Positions 8,821 to 18,804 of a stretch of 23,135 nt of DNA are shown here, piece after piece. The stretch's first letter is position 1. Each line of letters begins with the position of its first letter. This DNA comes from Saccoglossus kowalevskii (lineage: Eukaryota > Hemichordata > Enteropneusta > Harrimaniidae). The DNA lies in NCBI RefSeq assembly GCF_000003605.2, contig NW_003133369.1:66685-89819 (forward strand), given 5' to 3'. The position numbers and the translations under genes were made by a program. The notes beneath the pieces are model-generated. The model was not told the origin of the DNA and did no database searches. It saw nothing but the letters and a program-made list of their open reading frames with translations.

Positions 8821-11800
8821 TACGATACTTTTCGCAAAGTATATGTATGCTGCCAAATTAGAGTTTTATAGAGTACAATTGTTGGTACCAGGTGAAAATG
8901 TGAAATTTTTAATTTCAGTATACTGCATAGAAACTCATATTTCACAAAATGAGTCAAAGTAGATAACTCTAAGTATTTTTTTTAGCTTGTTTAAAATAAG
9001 TTGTTTGATTTATTGTAATTTAAAATGTTGTCTTAGCAGTAAACCTACATAAGTATTTGTTTAATGCAGTTCATAACATTATTTCTCTGAGAAATGCTGC
9101 TAAGTTTGATTCCACAATATTTTTATGTAAATCATAAATCATAAATTGTTGCTAGCGAAATTAAAATGTCAAACGTAAATACACACATTATACCATTGCT
9201 TGATGCAAGTATACACCGAGCAGCTCCTTGTATGGTATTAAAGTATTGTGTGTATGAATAATGCTATAATTATGAAATCCATTTTTATTCTCAATATTTT
9301 TTTGTTTCTGATTTGAACACTGGATGTTCTGTTGTCATGGTGAAAGGATGCATGTTATTCATTGAATATTTTAAAATTAATATTTCATAGAGAAGATAGA
9401 AAGTGATTCTGATCTTTTATTTGGTAAAAAGGTGTTTGTTTATTAAATTGTTTTAATATAAATGAGCTGAATTCTGACAAACAGGATATTAAATCTATGC
9501 GAGTCCAACATTTTTTTGTGCATATATACGGTATGTAATTTGCCCAGTGATGCATTGCATATTTTTTGAAACTAGAAATTTCCATCAAATGACTGGTGCT
9601 TAAAATCGTACTTAATCAAAAAATGTACTTTTTTCTTATAAATGATACTTACTATTGGAACTGAAAGCATTATAAAATATATAATCCATTGTCTCACCAC
9701 GCTTTATATCTTGTCAACTTAATCAGAAACTTTTGCTTTCACATATTGGATGAATTACCATAGTTCCATAGTTTTAATGTATTTCCATAGTTCAGTATTT
9801 AAGCAGGATTTGAATGGGTATTGCCATGCAGGGAAATGCATGTCTGAACCTTGTATATATTTTTTATTAATTCATTGACCATAAACTTTAGAATGACTTA
9901 AAATCTGTGGATTGATCAAAGATTTTATAAGTTCAGTGTATGCAACTATACATCAGTATGGGATATATGAATTCTATTTTAAGTATGGCAGCATATTCGC
10001 AAGACAAATATTATTGGAGGTATTGAACATCAAATATGTGTGTCTGTGATGGATCTGGCTGTAAGTGGTTGTTTCAAGCAGGGTTTTCTAGTAACCCTTT
10101 TTGTTAAGGGTATATGTTGTGCATTTTTACCAATAAGCTTGTAAATGAAGTTTTTTCTTTCACAATCTAACATTGAGTGAGTTGATTGAAATGTACTAAA
10201 TAAACTATGATCAGCATTATCACATTTTAAAACTTACATGTACAACTTTTTTCAAAGCTACGAAAAAATTTATGATTCTACCGTCGATTAAATTGTGATT
10301 TCAGTCGCTGAACTGTTGACACGAAGCATCGTGTTCGATATCAGTCCCAATATATAATATAAATTGTTCAAATAAATTCTGAACACTCGCTGTGTGACAA
10401 TGAGACCACCTGTTGAAGATTTGTTACCAAAAGTGTACATACCATTCATATTTTTTTAGATTTTGTCTGTAAAGTTACGCACTTGACAGCCATTGGTGCT
10501 GTTCGCTGTTGAGAGTACATGTACTTGGCGAAAAGTGTGTGTGGCTGTCAATATGTTAAAAGTAATACCATATTTTCTCTATTTGAAGCACATCTCTATA
10601 TAAAAGTGCACATAAACCGATAATGAAAAATATAAATATTTTAAAACTTGAGGGCAATCGCAGGGATATTGTGTCATTGTGACGATTCATCTTCAAGACC
10701 TTGATGAAATTTTCACTACCACAATATTTTTTCCCGACTCACAAGGAATTGTTTTGCAAAATCAAATTGGTTTACAGTTTATATCACAATAAAACCCCGA
10801 AAAATAATTTGGTCAGTGGATTCACTCCAACTGTGTTGTCAGATGAATTTGTTGTTGTTGATTTTGGGATTTTTTTTCAAGACTATAATTTCTCAAATCT
10901 TTCATTGTGGTGTGAGGTTTGGACATCTTGCAATTTATGATCTTATTTTTGCACAATAACAAAAATAGTTTTCCATTTGCTTTAATAGACTTTTCATGCA
11001 ATATTTGCTGTATTCATTTTTAAAATAAATTAAAAAAAATTGCTCACTGATCCTAGATTTTTTCTTGAAAAATTCGCTAAACAAGTTATACATGTTTTAC
11101 CACATAAATTTGCACACCTAAAGTTTTAAATGGTAATATAATAAACATTTTAGAACATATTTCATAACATTTTTTTGAAGATAAAAAAAAAGTATTTTCT
11201 ACTAAAATAGTTTATATTACATTATTTTTAAAGTTTATTAAACAACTTTTTTCTGTGTGTTCATGTTATGGATTCTACAAAGGGTAAATAAAAAGATGAG
11301 GATGTGTATTAAACCCTGATGACATGTGATCACAAATTTGTGAGATTTCTGTGATACCATCTTTGCATATCATCTTTATGTACCTTTTTACTGACTCTTA
11401 CGTCTAAAACTTGGTTCATTTGGAATCCTGGCGTGGGACAATAGGTGATTATCTATTCCCTGCAAGATCTTGCATAATGTGTAAAATGTACAGATCTAAT
11501 GTCTGCCATAAAAATCGAATAAATTTGATTTTGAACTTAATTTTTTTTTATAGTTCCATATAAAAAATGCTGATCTTTAAGTGAGGAATATGGCTTTGAG
11601 ATACCCTTACTTCATCAAAATCTACCATCATTAAATATGTATAGCACAACGATGCAAATAACCCCCAAAATATAACTGATACAACGTTATGATTATTATT
11701 TGTTATTTTTCATGTTCAATTTCACTCATAATGTGAGATCTCGCAGTAAACGGAAAATTGTCTATTTATAAAAAAGCGCAATGGACATTATACTTGTTTT

Positions 11801-12060
11801 GTAGTAAGTAAACAAAACATACTCGAGTTTTAGTTTTATGCCTGAAAGTAACATGTATCCCTCACACTGTTCTTTGTAAATTTCTTTTGTTTTTCAATGT
11901 GTGCTGGTTTCACTGTATGTTGTTCTGTGAATTACAACAAATATCTATTTTTCCAAATATTTGCCAACATTTATAACGGCATTCACAAACATATACTGCT
12001 GAAAAACAATTGACTTTTTATTATGTACAACTCTTGTGCATTCCTATGAGTAGTATTGTA

Positions 12061-12066
12061 AATAAA
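12061..12066 (+). terminator. Candidate distal polyadenylation signal (AATAAA) of DDR
   Basis: AATAAA is followed about 20 bp later by a CA (near 12083) and then a strongly GT-rich tract (tttgtctgtgtatttttgttg spans 12089-12109). This is the standard arrangement of a metazoan cleavage site and the best-formed one between the DDR stop and the convergent gene. Confidence 0.5.
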
Positions 12067-12185
12067 CAGCTATTGCAAGTAATACAATGTTTGTCTGTGT
12101 ATTTTTGTTGTTTATTTATTTCCTCGATGTACTAAATTGCACATAACACAAGTCTAACATTATGATGAGGAGCATAATAAATGGT

Positions 12186-12191
12186 TTTATT
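12186..12191 (-). terminator. Candidate polyadenylation signal of the first NB-ARC/TPR gene
   Basis: TTTATT on the plus strand is AATAAA on the minus strand, 765 bp after the TAG at 12956. A second pair (AATAAATAAA on the minus strand) lies at about 12112-12121. If used, the 3' ends of the two convergent genes would lie within about 120 bp of each other or overlap. No closer canonical signal was seen. Confidence 0.25.
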
Positions 12192-12290
12192 CAAGGAAAT
12201 TAAATATTTTGGACCACCATTATAAGATGAAAATGTTCTCAAAGCACCAGGTTATTGTCTGTCGTCGTCGTCTGTAAACAATTCTATTTT

Positions 12291-12620
12291 TGACTTCTTC
12301 TTGAAAACTACCAGGCCAATTACTTTAAAACTTGATATGTAGGTACATTATATGGTCTTTGCTTCATGACAATATCTTCAATTTTCTATGTTTCGCAAAA
12401 AATGGTATTTTTGACTTGACTTGAAAACTAGCAGCTCAATTGTTTTGATACTTGGTATGTAAGTACTTTGGGTGAACATCTGAGATTTGTCCATTTCTGT
12501 GACGATATTTTCAATTCTTATTTTAGTGTGAATATTTTTGTCTTTTTTGGGGGGGGCGGAATGCATTTTTCGACTTCTTGAAAAACCACCATCTCAATTG
12601 CTTTGATACTTACTTTGTAA
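12291..12620. repeat. Tandem array of three diverged repeat units
   Basis: The unit begins with a gactt..cttgaaaact core, then a variable stretch ending caatt, and a ttgatacttggtatgtaagtac-like core, followed by a tcaattttct-like tail. Starts of the cttgaaaact core are near 12300, 12420 and 12577, so the first spacing is exactly 120 bp and the second about 157 bp. The third unit is preceded by a run of eight G. A fourth, dispersed copy lies in a DDR intron (3636-3760), so this is an interspersed family locally tandem here. Confidence 0.7.
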
Positions 12621-12929
12621 CAAGTTGATAAAAATTGTAATTGCCATGGTAACTACCATTCACTACCATGGTTGTGATAAGACAAGACCATCTTGGTACC
12701 AATAACCGTTGTATAGAACTCAACTGTGTTTTGAGGAAGGTTTCTGGTGTATATTCTGACAACCATGATTCGGATAGATATTTTGTTAGGTCAGTAAATT
12801 TATAAAAAAAATAGATATAATATACACATTATTGTTATAAATATTTGGACAATCCAAGTTTTAAACCTTTTAGGAATGGCACAGTTTCATAAGCATTGAC
12901 CGATCCTCTTGTGTCTGGAGATTATGTAA

Positions 12930-12943
12930 CCCCCCCCCCCCCC
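12930..12943. repeat. C14 homopolymer tract
   Basis: Fourteen consecutive C on the plus strand, i.e. G14 in the sense of the NB-ARC/TPR gene, 12 bp after its stop codon. The exact length is uncertain because homopolymers are error-prone. Confidence 0.9.
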
Positions 12944-12955
12944 AAAGAGCTAAAA

Positions 12956-13749
12956 CTATAATTTGGTTTCTAATGCTAACTTGAAATTATCTTTCACAAT
13001 TTCCATTTTTTGTTCAATTTCTATCATTTTAGCAGTTTTGTTGCATTCCATATATACAGAATGTATTCGTTTATACTCTGCCACAGTCTGTTTGGCATAC
13101 TCCCTAGCTTTTTTATAATTTTTCAGTTGGATGCATGCTTCTGTTAAGTAACCTAAGGACTCTGCAACGCCGTCGTTTTGTGGTTGTTGGGCAAGTACTT
13201 TCCTTCTCAACTCCACTGCTTCTCTGAAATTGACCTTCGCCTTCTGAAGCTTACCGGCACGAAGCATCACTTCTCCCAGCAGATGCATCGTGCTAGCGGT
13301 GGATGTGTGTTCTCCCATTCGTTTTTTTCTAATCTCCAATGATTTTTTAAAATTTACTTCCGCGTTTTCTAAATCTGCGATGCGTGAATAAACTTTAGCT
13401 CTGTTGTTATAAATTAGCGACATATCATGGTGATCCACTCCCATCTTGCGTCTCATTTCATAAGCTTCATCTAACAACTCTAGCGCTTTCTTCGTGTTTC
13501 CTCGCTTACTGTATTCCATGGCTACGTTATTCAACGAAATCACAATATCGTTTGCAGGCTTCTTGTTAAATCGTTTTTTGGTTCGCAGAGATAACTTGAA
13601 ATAATGAAACGCTTTCTCAGTATTGCCCAGTTGGTTGTAGTATAGACCAAGACCGTTCTGCATGCCACCCATAATAGGATGGTCTCCGAATAACTTGCCA
13701 CGCATCGAGAGTGACATCATGTGATATTTTTCACCTTCTGTCAGCTCCC
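12956..13749 (-). CDS. NB-ARC/TPR copy 1, exon 4 (TPR array)
   Basis: 794 bp from acceptor ttctgcag to TAG. It encodes TPR3 helix B to TPR8 with clear repeat signatures: LGLYYNQLGNTEKAFHYFK, NVAMEYSKRGNTKKALELL, AKVYSRIADLENAEVNFKK, LGEVMLRAGKLQKAKVNF, then a Lys/Glu-rich end (ETKL). Open reading upstream of 13749 is intron. Confidence 0.92.
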
Positions 13750-16162
13750 CTGCAGAAAAGTACAAACAATTACTGAGTTTAGAAACACAGCTTCATTACA
13801 TGTATTATTTTTGTACTTTATTATATAGGTAATGTATTAGAATTGCCATCGACAACAAATGTGTATCTCACCGACAAATGTATGTACAACACCAAGACTT
13901 GATAGTGTGGATGCAGTGTGTCTGTGGGGTATCATGCCGAGTCTTTTCTGTATATCGTAAGCTTTGTAAAGATACCTGCAATGGGAAAATACCTAGTAAT
14001 ATATCTGTGTGCAGTATTTTAAAGGGCGGTGGTCGTCGCGTCGATCCTGTTCGATATGGGACTCACAGCGACGTATACAACGCATGTAAAAGGCATTGTT
14101 TGTTTACATGATCATACGAACACGCGCTGCGCGACGTCCACGCCCTTTAAACAAAAACTGTAGGACTCATCCAAATTGCTCAGTTTCGCGAACTTTCTGT
14201 AAACATACTCTCACGTGAACCTGTGACTGATTCTACAAGGTTGCTGGCTTTATTAGAAGAATTAAAAAAAATTAAAAATCTCTTGAACGCATTGAATACT
14301 ATACCTCAATGCCTGGCGTTCTTTACCCTGCATATGCCGATTCCATCCAATACTGCTATACACTCGTGCCAATGTATCTTGCATGTCAGTCATTGGTGAT
14401 AATAATTCAGCGGCTTCATTGTAATTATCGCTTGCTTCCTGCCAATTACCTGCAAACAATCAACTTTCTTGGCCAATCATATTCCATGAAATCATATTAT
14501 TGACTAATTCTATTTCCAAAAAAAAATCATAATATGGATCATTCATATTTCTATAAATTATATCCTAAAATTAAATCTTAATAATATAAATTATATGACC
14601 TAACTCCTACATCCCATTTCGGCTACGGTAATTCCAGTTATCAAACAATTCATATTCTTAGATCCTGAAAATATATTTTGTCTGATCACAATAAAAATCA
14701 TAACATTTTTTAAATTACCTCTAATTTGAGTAAGTGCCTGTCCATAACAATGCAACATAACAGCACAATCAGCCGGATCATTCTGCATTCTGGCTGAGTT
14801 CACGCATGCTTCATAGAATTCTACTGCTCCAGCAGATGGTAGAAAATTCATCAAGAGGTACTCGGCATGTTGTGCTACGTTAATCATTACGTGGTAACGT
14901 TCGTCTCCACAATGCATCGCCTCTCGTAAAAACTTTGCAATGTTCTGCATCTCAATGCTTAGTAGTGGAATTGTGCTCTTCGGTTTCCGATCAATGTAAC
15001 TTGACATCTGATGCAGTAAATCGGCGAAGAAGTCACAAAAGCGATCACGGACTAAGTCTTCATCGTGTAAATGTGAGAAATGGTCTCTGATGTACTCACG
15101 AATAAACGGGTGGATGTCGTACCTAAGTGTATCAAACGCATCGCTGATTTCGATTTCAACATTCTCTTTGTCTAATAAAGAACGTTTACATAAAGGATTC
15201 AACACATCCTGTTTAACTGTGGCTGTACTCGGTTTGCCAGTCACGGCAGCCGCTAGACGTGGTCCAAAGGACCCTGGAATATACTGCAATTCAGAGGATT
15301 TCTCTTGCAATATTGGTGACAAAGCATCCATAAATGTGTCAATCACAAGCAGTTTTTTGTCAGAGCATTCATCAAGACTGGACATTCTCTTTTCCAACCT
15401 GGTAGAAAGCTCTGTCGGAGTATATTGTCCATTTCGCAGTGCTGAACCAGCAACAATCAACAATTTGGGCAAAAAACTGCATAAATTAGCAAGTTTAACT
15501 TTATATTTCTGAATGTTTACACCTTCTGCAACTAATTCTAAGAGAGTTTCCGCATCTTCTGGTTGAAGTGGTTTGAGATCCAGCGAGTAGAGAACAATGT
15601 GGTTGACAACTCGAAATTTAAACCTTGTTGTGACTAAAACCTGAACCAAATCTGATGATTCTTCGATTAAATTTAGAATGGAATCAATAAACTCTGTTTT
15701 TGCTGTATTTTCAGCCAATAATATATCTTCTGCATTATCCAATAGTATGAGGTGATGATGTTTGGTGTTATGAACAATGTCCAATATACGTTGAAACGGT
15801 GATGTTAATTGGCTACTCGGAGAACAGCAATCATAGGCGACCGCTGATTTGTCTTTTTGAATATGTGATTGATCTAGTGCATGATACGATTGTTTTGATA
15901 GGGTAAACAGATTAACAAGCTGTGAAATGATTGGTTCAATACTCTTGACATTTCTAACACTAATATCATGTATATGCAAAACAGACTGATCTTCTTTGTA
16001 ACTTTCTTCCATTTTCTTCAATATCTGTTTTGCTAATTCTGTTTTCCCAACCATGGGTTGGCCTGTTATTTGAACGATCTTTTTACCAGATTCCAATGCC
16101 GTCTGCAACTCTGACAGCTCCTTCTCTCGACCAATGAACGTGATATTCTCTTGTGACGTCAT
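12956..16162 (-). CDS. NB-ARC plus TPR protein (NLR-like STAND NTPase), gene copy 1, complete
   Basis: Four exons on the minus strand: 16162-14719, 14449-14305, 13975-13872 and 13749-12956 (TAG at 12958-12956). They give 828 residues. Residues about 7-360 form an NB-ARC ATPase: Walker A GQPMVGKT (34-41), Walker B LILLD (138-142), sensor VTTR (177-180), a GLPL-like LPKLLIVAG (231-239), and a winged-helix end with an MHD-like IHPF (350-353). A helical linker follows, then about eight 42-residue TPRs of kinesin-light-chain type (about 465-790) and a charged C-terminus. In this family nucleotide exchange switches oligomerisation and the repeats sense the ligand; the actual ligand is unknown. No CARD, death or TIR domain precedes the NTPase in this exon. 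The ATG has an A at -3, and an in-frame TAA lies 30 bp upstream in genomic DNA. An acceptor-like aacag at 16187 leaves open an extra upstream exon in phase 0. The cell location is presumably cytosolic, with no signal peptide or membrane segment seen. Confidence 0.9.
13872..13975 (-). CDS. NB-ARC/TPR copy 1, exon 3
   Basis: 104 bp between acceptor cattgcag and donor gtgaga; phase 2 in, 1 out. It encodes YLYKAYDIQKRLG and TASTLSSLGVVHTFVG (end of TPR2, helix A of TPR3). It is too short to stand out as an open frame. The plus-strand frame overlapping it (13878-14111) is a shadow. The same length in copy 2 confirms it. Confidence 0.87.
14023..14146. mobile_element. Miniature inverted-repeat element A in intron 2 of NB-ARC/TPR copy 1
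   Basis: A 124-bp GC-rich island in AT-rich DNA. Its ends are inverted repeats: agggcggtggtcgtcgcg at 14023-14040 and its near complement gcgcgacgtccacgccct at 14129-14146. Both sides are flanked by TTAA (14019-14022 and 14147-14150), the target duplication of piggyBac-type elements. There is no coding capacity. The equivalent intron of copy 2 (21726-22190) lacks it, so it inserted after the duplication or was lost there. Confidence 0.7.
14305..14449 (-). CDS. NB-ARC/TPR copy 1, exon 2
   Basis: 145 bp between acceptor gtttgcag and donor gtatag; phase 1 in, 2 out. It encodes NWQEASDNYNEAAELLSPM and SSIGWNRHMQGKERQALR: helix B of TPR1 and most of TPR2. The length is identical to the matching exon of copy 2. 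Confidence 0.88.
14719..16162 (-). CDS. NB-ARC/TPR copy 1, exon 1 (whole NTPase)
   Basis: 1444 bp, ending in AGA G before donor gtaatt; phase 1 out. One exon encodes the entire NB-ARC, the winged helix and the helical linker up to the first TPR helix (GQALTQIRG). Reading past the donor adds only intron-encoded residues (NLKNVMIF) that the paralogue lacks. Its last 452 bp are about 96% identical to the copy at 22684-23135. Confidence 0.9.
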
Positions 16163-18333
16163 CTTTGTTCTACGGGATTCAATATACTGTTATTATATTG
16201 TATGGCAATTAGAATACGTTATAATAATTAGTGATCATTCACATGTGATAATTAATGCAGTTCATGGTGATAATTATATCGAAACAGACTATTAGGTATT
16301 CAGTCTACAATTAGAAGAAATAAATGCAGAAAACCATGAAGGGGTGTAAATAAGTGAATGTCAGTAAATATTACCAGGAACGAGGAAACACAATCTCCTG
16401 TGCTGGACAGCACATTCACTATCAAATCACAGTGTTTTTACCTGTTCGAAGCTAAATAATTTGATGCTAATCAACACGGCGCATGTGCAATAACTGGGAC
16501 TAACCTTTTTAAGAGATGAGTAATTTAGTAATAACCAATTTTGAACTATTTTATACTGGGCATTGTCTATAGGATTCACATGAATTAGCTTGTACAGAAC
16601 CTTCAATTATTAGAAACTATCATGTACGTTTAATTTTGATTTTTTTAATACAACTGTACATTGCGATTTTTCTAATGACTATATACGAGATCGCAGATTA
16701 TCTCCTATATTGGAAAGGGGGGGTTAAGCGAATATATACGCCACAAAACATATTGTTTTTGCAAATTCTATTGCATAATGTTTTTATAACTGTATTGTGT
16801 CTAAATGTTTATATTGATTTGTTGATCTAGTGATTGTATGAAGCCGATGATGTCATTGATTATGATAATTGTACAGACAATATTAATTAATGGTGTATCA
16901 GCACATGTAAGTAAAATGTTGTCCAATGAAATAATCATTAAAAAGTATTGATATTATTGTCCATTATCAAAAAACAAAACAACCTTAGTTTCTATTTTTT
17001 CTGTGACCTTTGACCAAATACATAGCAGGCTCTTGGTAGCAAATGTAGATCATAGGCATACACATGCATCTGTAACACGTTTTATACAACATTTATTTTC
17101 AATTTGTACCTAATAATTTACCCATTCACTCTTAATTGTGAATTTATAAAGTCATTGACCTAAATAATTTTGACACTATAATCAATATTATAGCCACTGT
17201 TTGGGCTGATATATGGTTATTGAAGGTCTCATGCCACTAATTAACCAATTTAAATGCCCAGCAAGAACCAATGAAATTTTTTAAATATTATTTTTCTCAG
17301 GTGCTCCCTGTTTGAGGGCGTAATCACCTGGGTCAGAGGTGCGACCAACATGTGGTCTTTTGTTTACTACTTAGCGGCTGTGTACCTGTGGGTTTATTCT
17401 GTGTGTTAATGTATGTTCTAATCTTGGTGTTTTTCCAGTGATTTCTCTTGGTGCAATCCAAATACAGTAGGTGTGTCTTGTTTACCTGAGATTTGCAAGA
17501 GTTTGAGCTGGCCAACATGTTAGTTTTTTTCATATGGTTGATTACTGGCATGTTGATTTCCCATTTTTGAGCCATATTTTCAACTTTCTTCGTCATTTTC
17601 ATATAGCAATCTCGTCATATGTTAACATTGTCGTCTATGGAAATTCAATTAGTGGTATGAGCCCTTATAGCTCACACGGCTACCCTGGACGCCATCTTGA
17701 ATTTGAAGGGGTCAAAGATTACAGAAAAGGTAGCAAGACTTTTTTTTCGGTGGGTATTTAACTTACATGAGGTCATACACTATTGACACACATTTAGATA
17801 CGAAACAGTGATTATGAACACACTATGCCATAGAATCTTAATACAACAATCTGTGGCGTAGATATAATCTTATTTCTCCTTTCTTCCAGTATAATGGGGG
17901 CAATCTATGACCGCTTCTGGCCCATGACCTCTATTGTGAGGTTAAACGTCAATGAAGCACAATGCACATTTTTCATAACATATACAAACTAGTCTTAACA
18001 AAGTCATACATAATAGGTTTTAATAATTTCCAATAAGTTTTACTATAACCCGGCATCACAATACAAACTAATACCCATTAACAATGCCCAGTGTCAGTAA
18101 AAAACCTAACAATAAATATTAGCGTAAAACCACCCAGACTCTTAGTGTAATACAGTACGTATACGTTACCCACATTGTGTCGTATCCACCCAGTCGTAAC
18201 TGTCACGTAGTCTTGACGTAATGTAACGGTCTTGTAATGCTCGGCGTTACAAAGTGTTAATCGCTAATACTGATCTAGAATCTGTTAATCAAATGTTAAC
18301 AGTAATGCCCACTCTAGACTGCCGTATGTTTAC
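16163..18333. other. Spacer upstream of NB-ARC/TPR copy 1
   Basis: No credible coding exon on either strand. It may hold an intron of copy 1 if the upstream promoter is real: donor-like gtaagt on the minus strand at 17766 and acceptor-like aacag ending at 16187. Confidence 0.45.
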
Positions 18334-18371
18334 ACTATTTTTATGCGGGGAAACTCCAAGGGGAATCCCCT
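18334..18371 (-). promoter_or_regulatory. Candidate promoter with two adjacent kappaB motifs
   Basis: GGGGAAACTCC (18347-18357) and the palindrome AGGGGAATCCCCT (18359-18371) each contain a perfect GGGRNWYYCC kappaB consensus, with centres 13 bp apart. Read on the minus strand they are followed directly by a TATA-like CATAAAAATA (18345-18336). That predicts a start near 18310 for a minus-strand transcript, i.e. towards NB-ARC/TPR copy 1, 2.1 kb downstream. A donor-like gtaagt on the minus strand at 17766-17761 and the acceptor-like site at 16187 could join a non-coding first exon to the coding exon. This is inference from motifs only. Confidence 0.4.
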
Positions 18372-18550
18372 AGTTTGCGCAGTCGCAGTATTAACCCTAA
18401 CATTGAAGATCAACGCTGTTATTCACCACATGAGTACTGGTAACGCCAAAGTGGGGGCGGTTTACTTCAACGATACAACCGAATGAACGTGTGATTTCTA
18501 GACGATGTGTGCTACGTCAAATAGACATATATTTTTCGCGTGAAGTTTGA

Positions 18551-18804
18551 AGGGCGGTGGTCGTCGCGCAGCGATTTTGATTTTGATGGCGATTTTGATT
18601 GTTGTACAAACTGAGACCAAGTGTAATTAGGTAGTTTCTTTGGTGATTGGAAGGCATCGAAGAAGTCATTGGCGGTAATTAGTTTACGTCTCGTCCAGGT
18701 CAAAACTCGTATTCGTGATTTTCATTAAAAAAACGCATTGCATTGTGGGAAAAGCAATGTTTATCAACACATGTTGCACATTCGCGGCGCGACGACCGCC
18801 GCCC
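18551..18804. mobile_element. Miniature inverted-repeat element B in the spacer
   Basis: 254 bp bounded by agggcggtggtcgtcgcgc (18551-18569) and its complement gcgcgacgaccgccgccct (18786-18804), 18 of 19 bases matching. These are the same termini as the element at 14023-14146, so they form one family. No TTAA flank is seen, so the insertion is older or the ends are eroded. The interior contains a gattttga micro-repeat (18573-18600). The short minus-strand frame across it is not credible as a gene. Confidence 0.65.

Larger units (their letters stand above)
8587..12085 (+). other. Probable long 3' UTR of the DDR gene
   Basis: About 3.5 kb of AT-rich DNA with no convincing exon on either strand. 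Poly-A and poly-T runs are frequent and the open frames present are short and unlike proteins. It begins at the DDR stop codon and ends at a strong polyadenylation signal (12061). Whether the transcript really runs that far is inference: an earlier AATAAA lies at 8815-8820. RNA-seq coverage would settle it. Confidence 0.45.

Noticed and set aside
13878..14111. Plus-strand frame with several Cys and His
   Set aside because: A shadow of exon 3 of the NB-ARC/TPR gene plus the MITE in intron 2.
16154..16161. Perfect TGACGTCA (CRE palindrome) at the start codon of NB-ARC/TPR copy 1
   Set aside because: It overlaps the ATG ACG TCA codons. A coding coincidence is more likely than a control site at that position.
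17333..17602. Minus-strand frame as a possible upstream exon of NB-ARC/TPR copy 1
   Set aside because: Low-complexity Lys/Asn/Thr content, no domain recognised, and no splice sites that would join it in frame.
18512..18703. Minus-strand 63-residue frame as a possible gene
   Set aside because: It lies mostly inside the inverted-repeat element and part of it comes from the gattttga micro-repeat.
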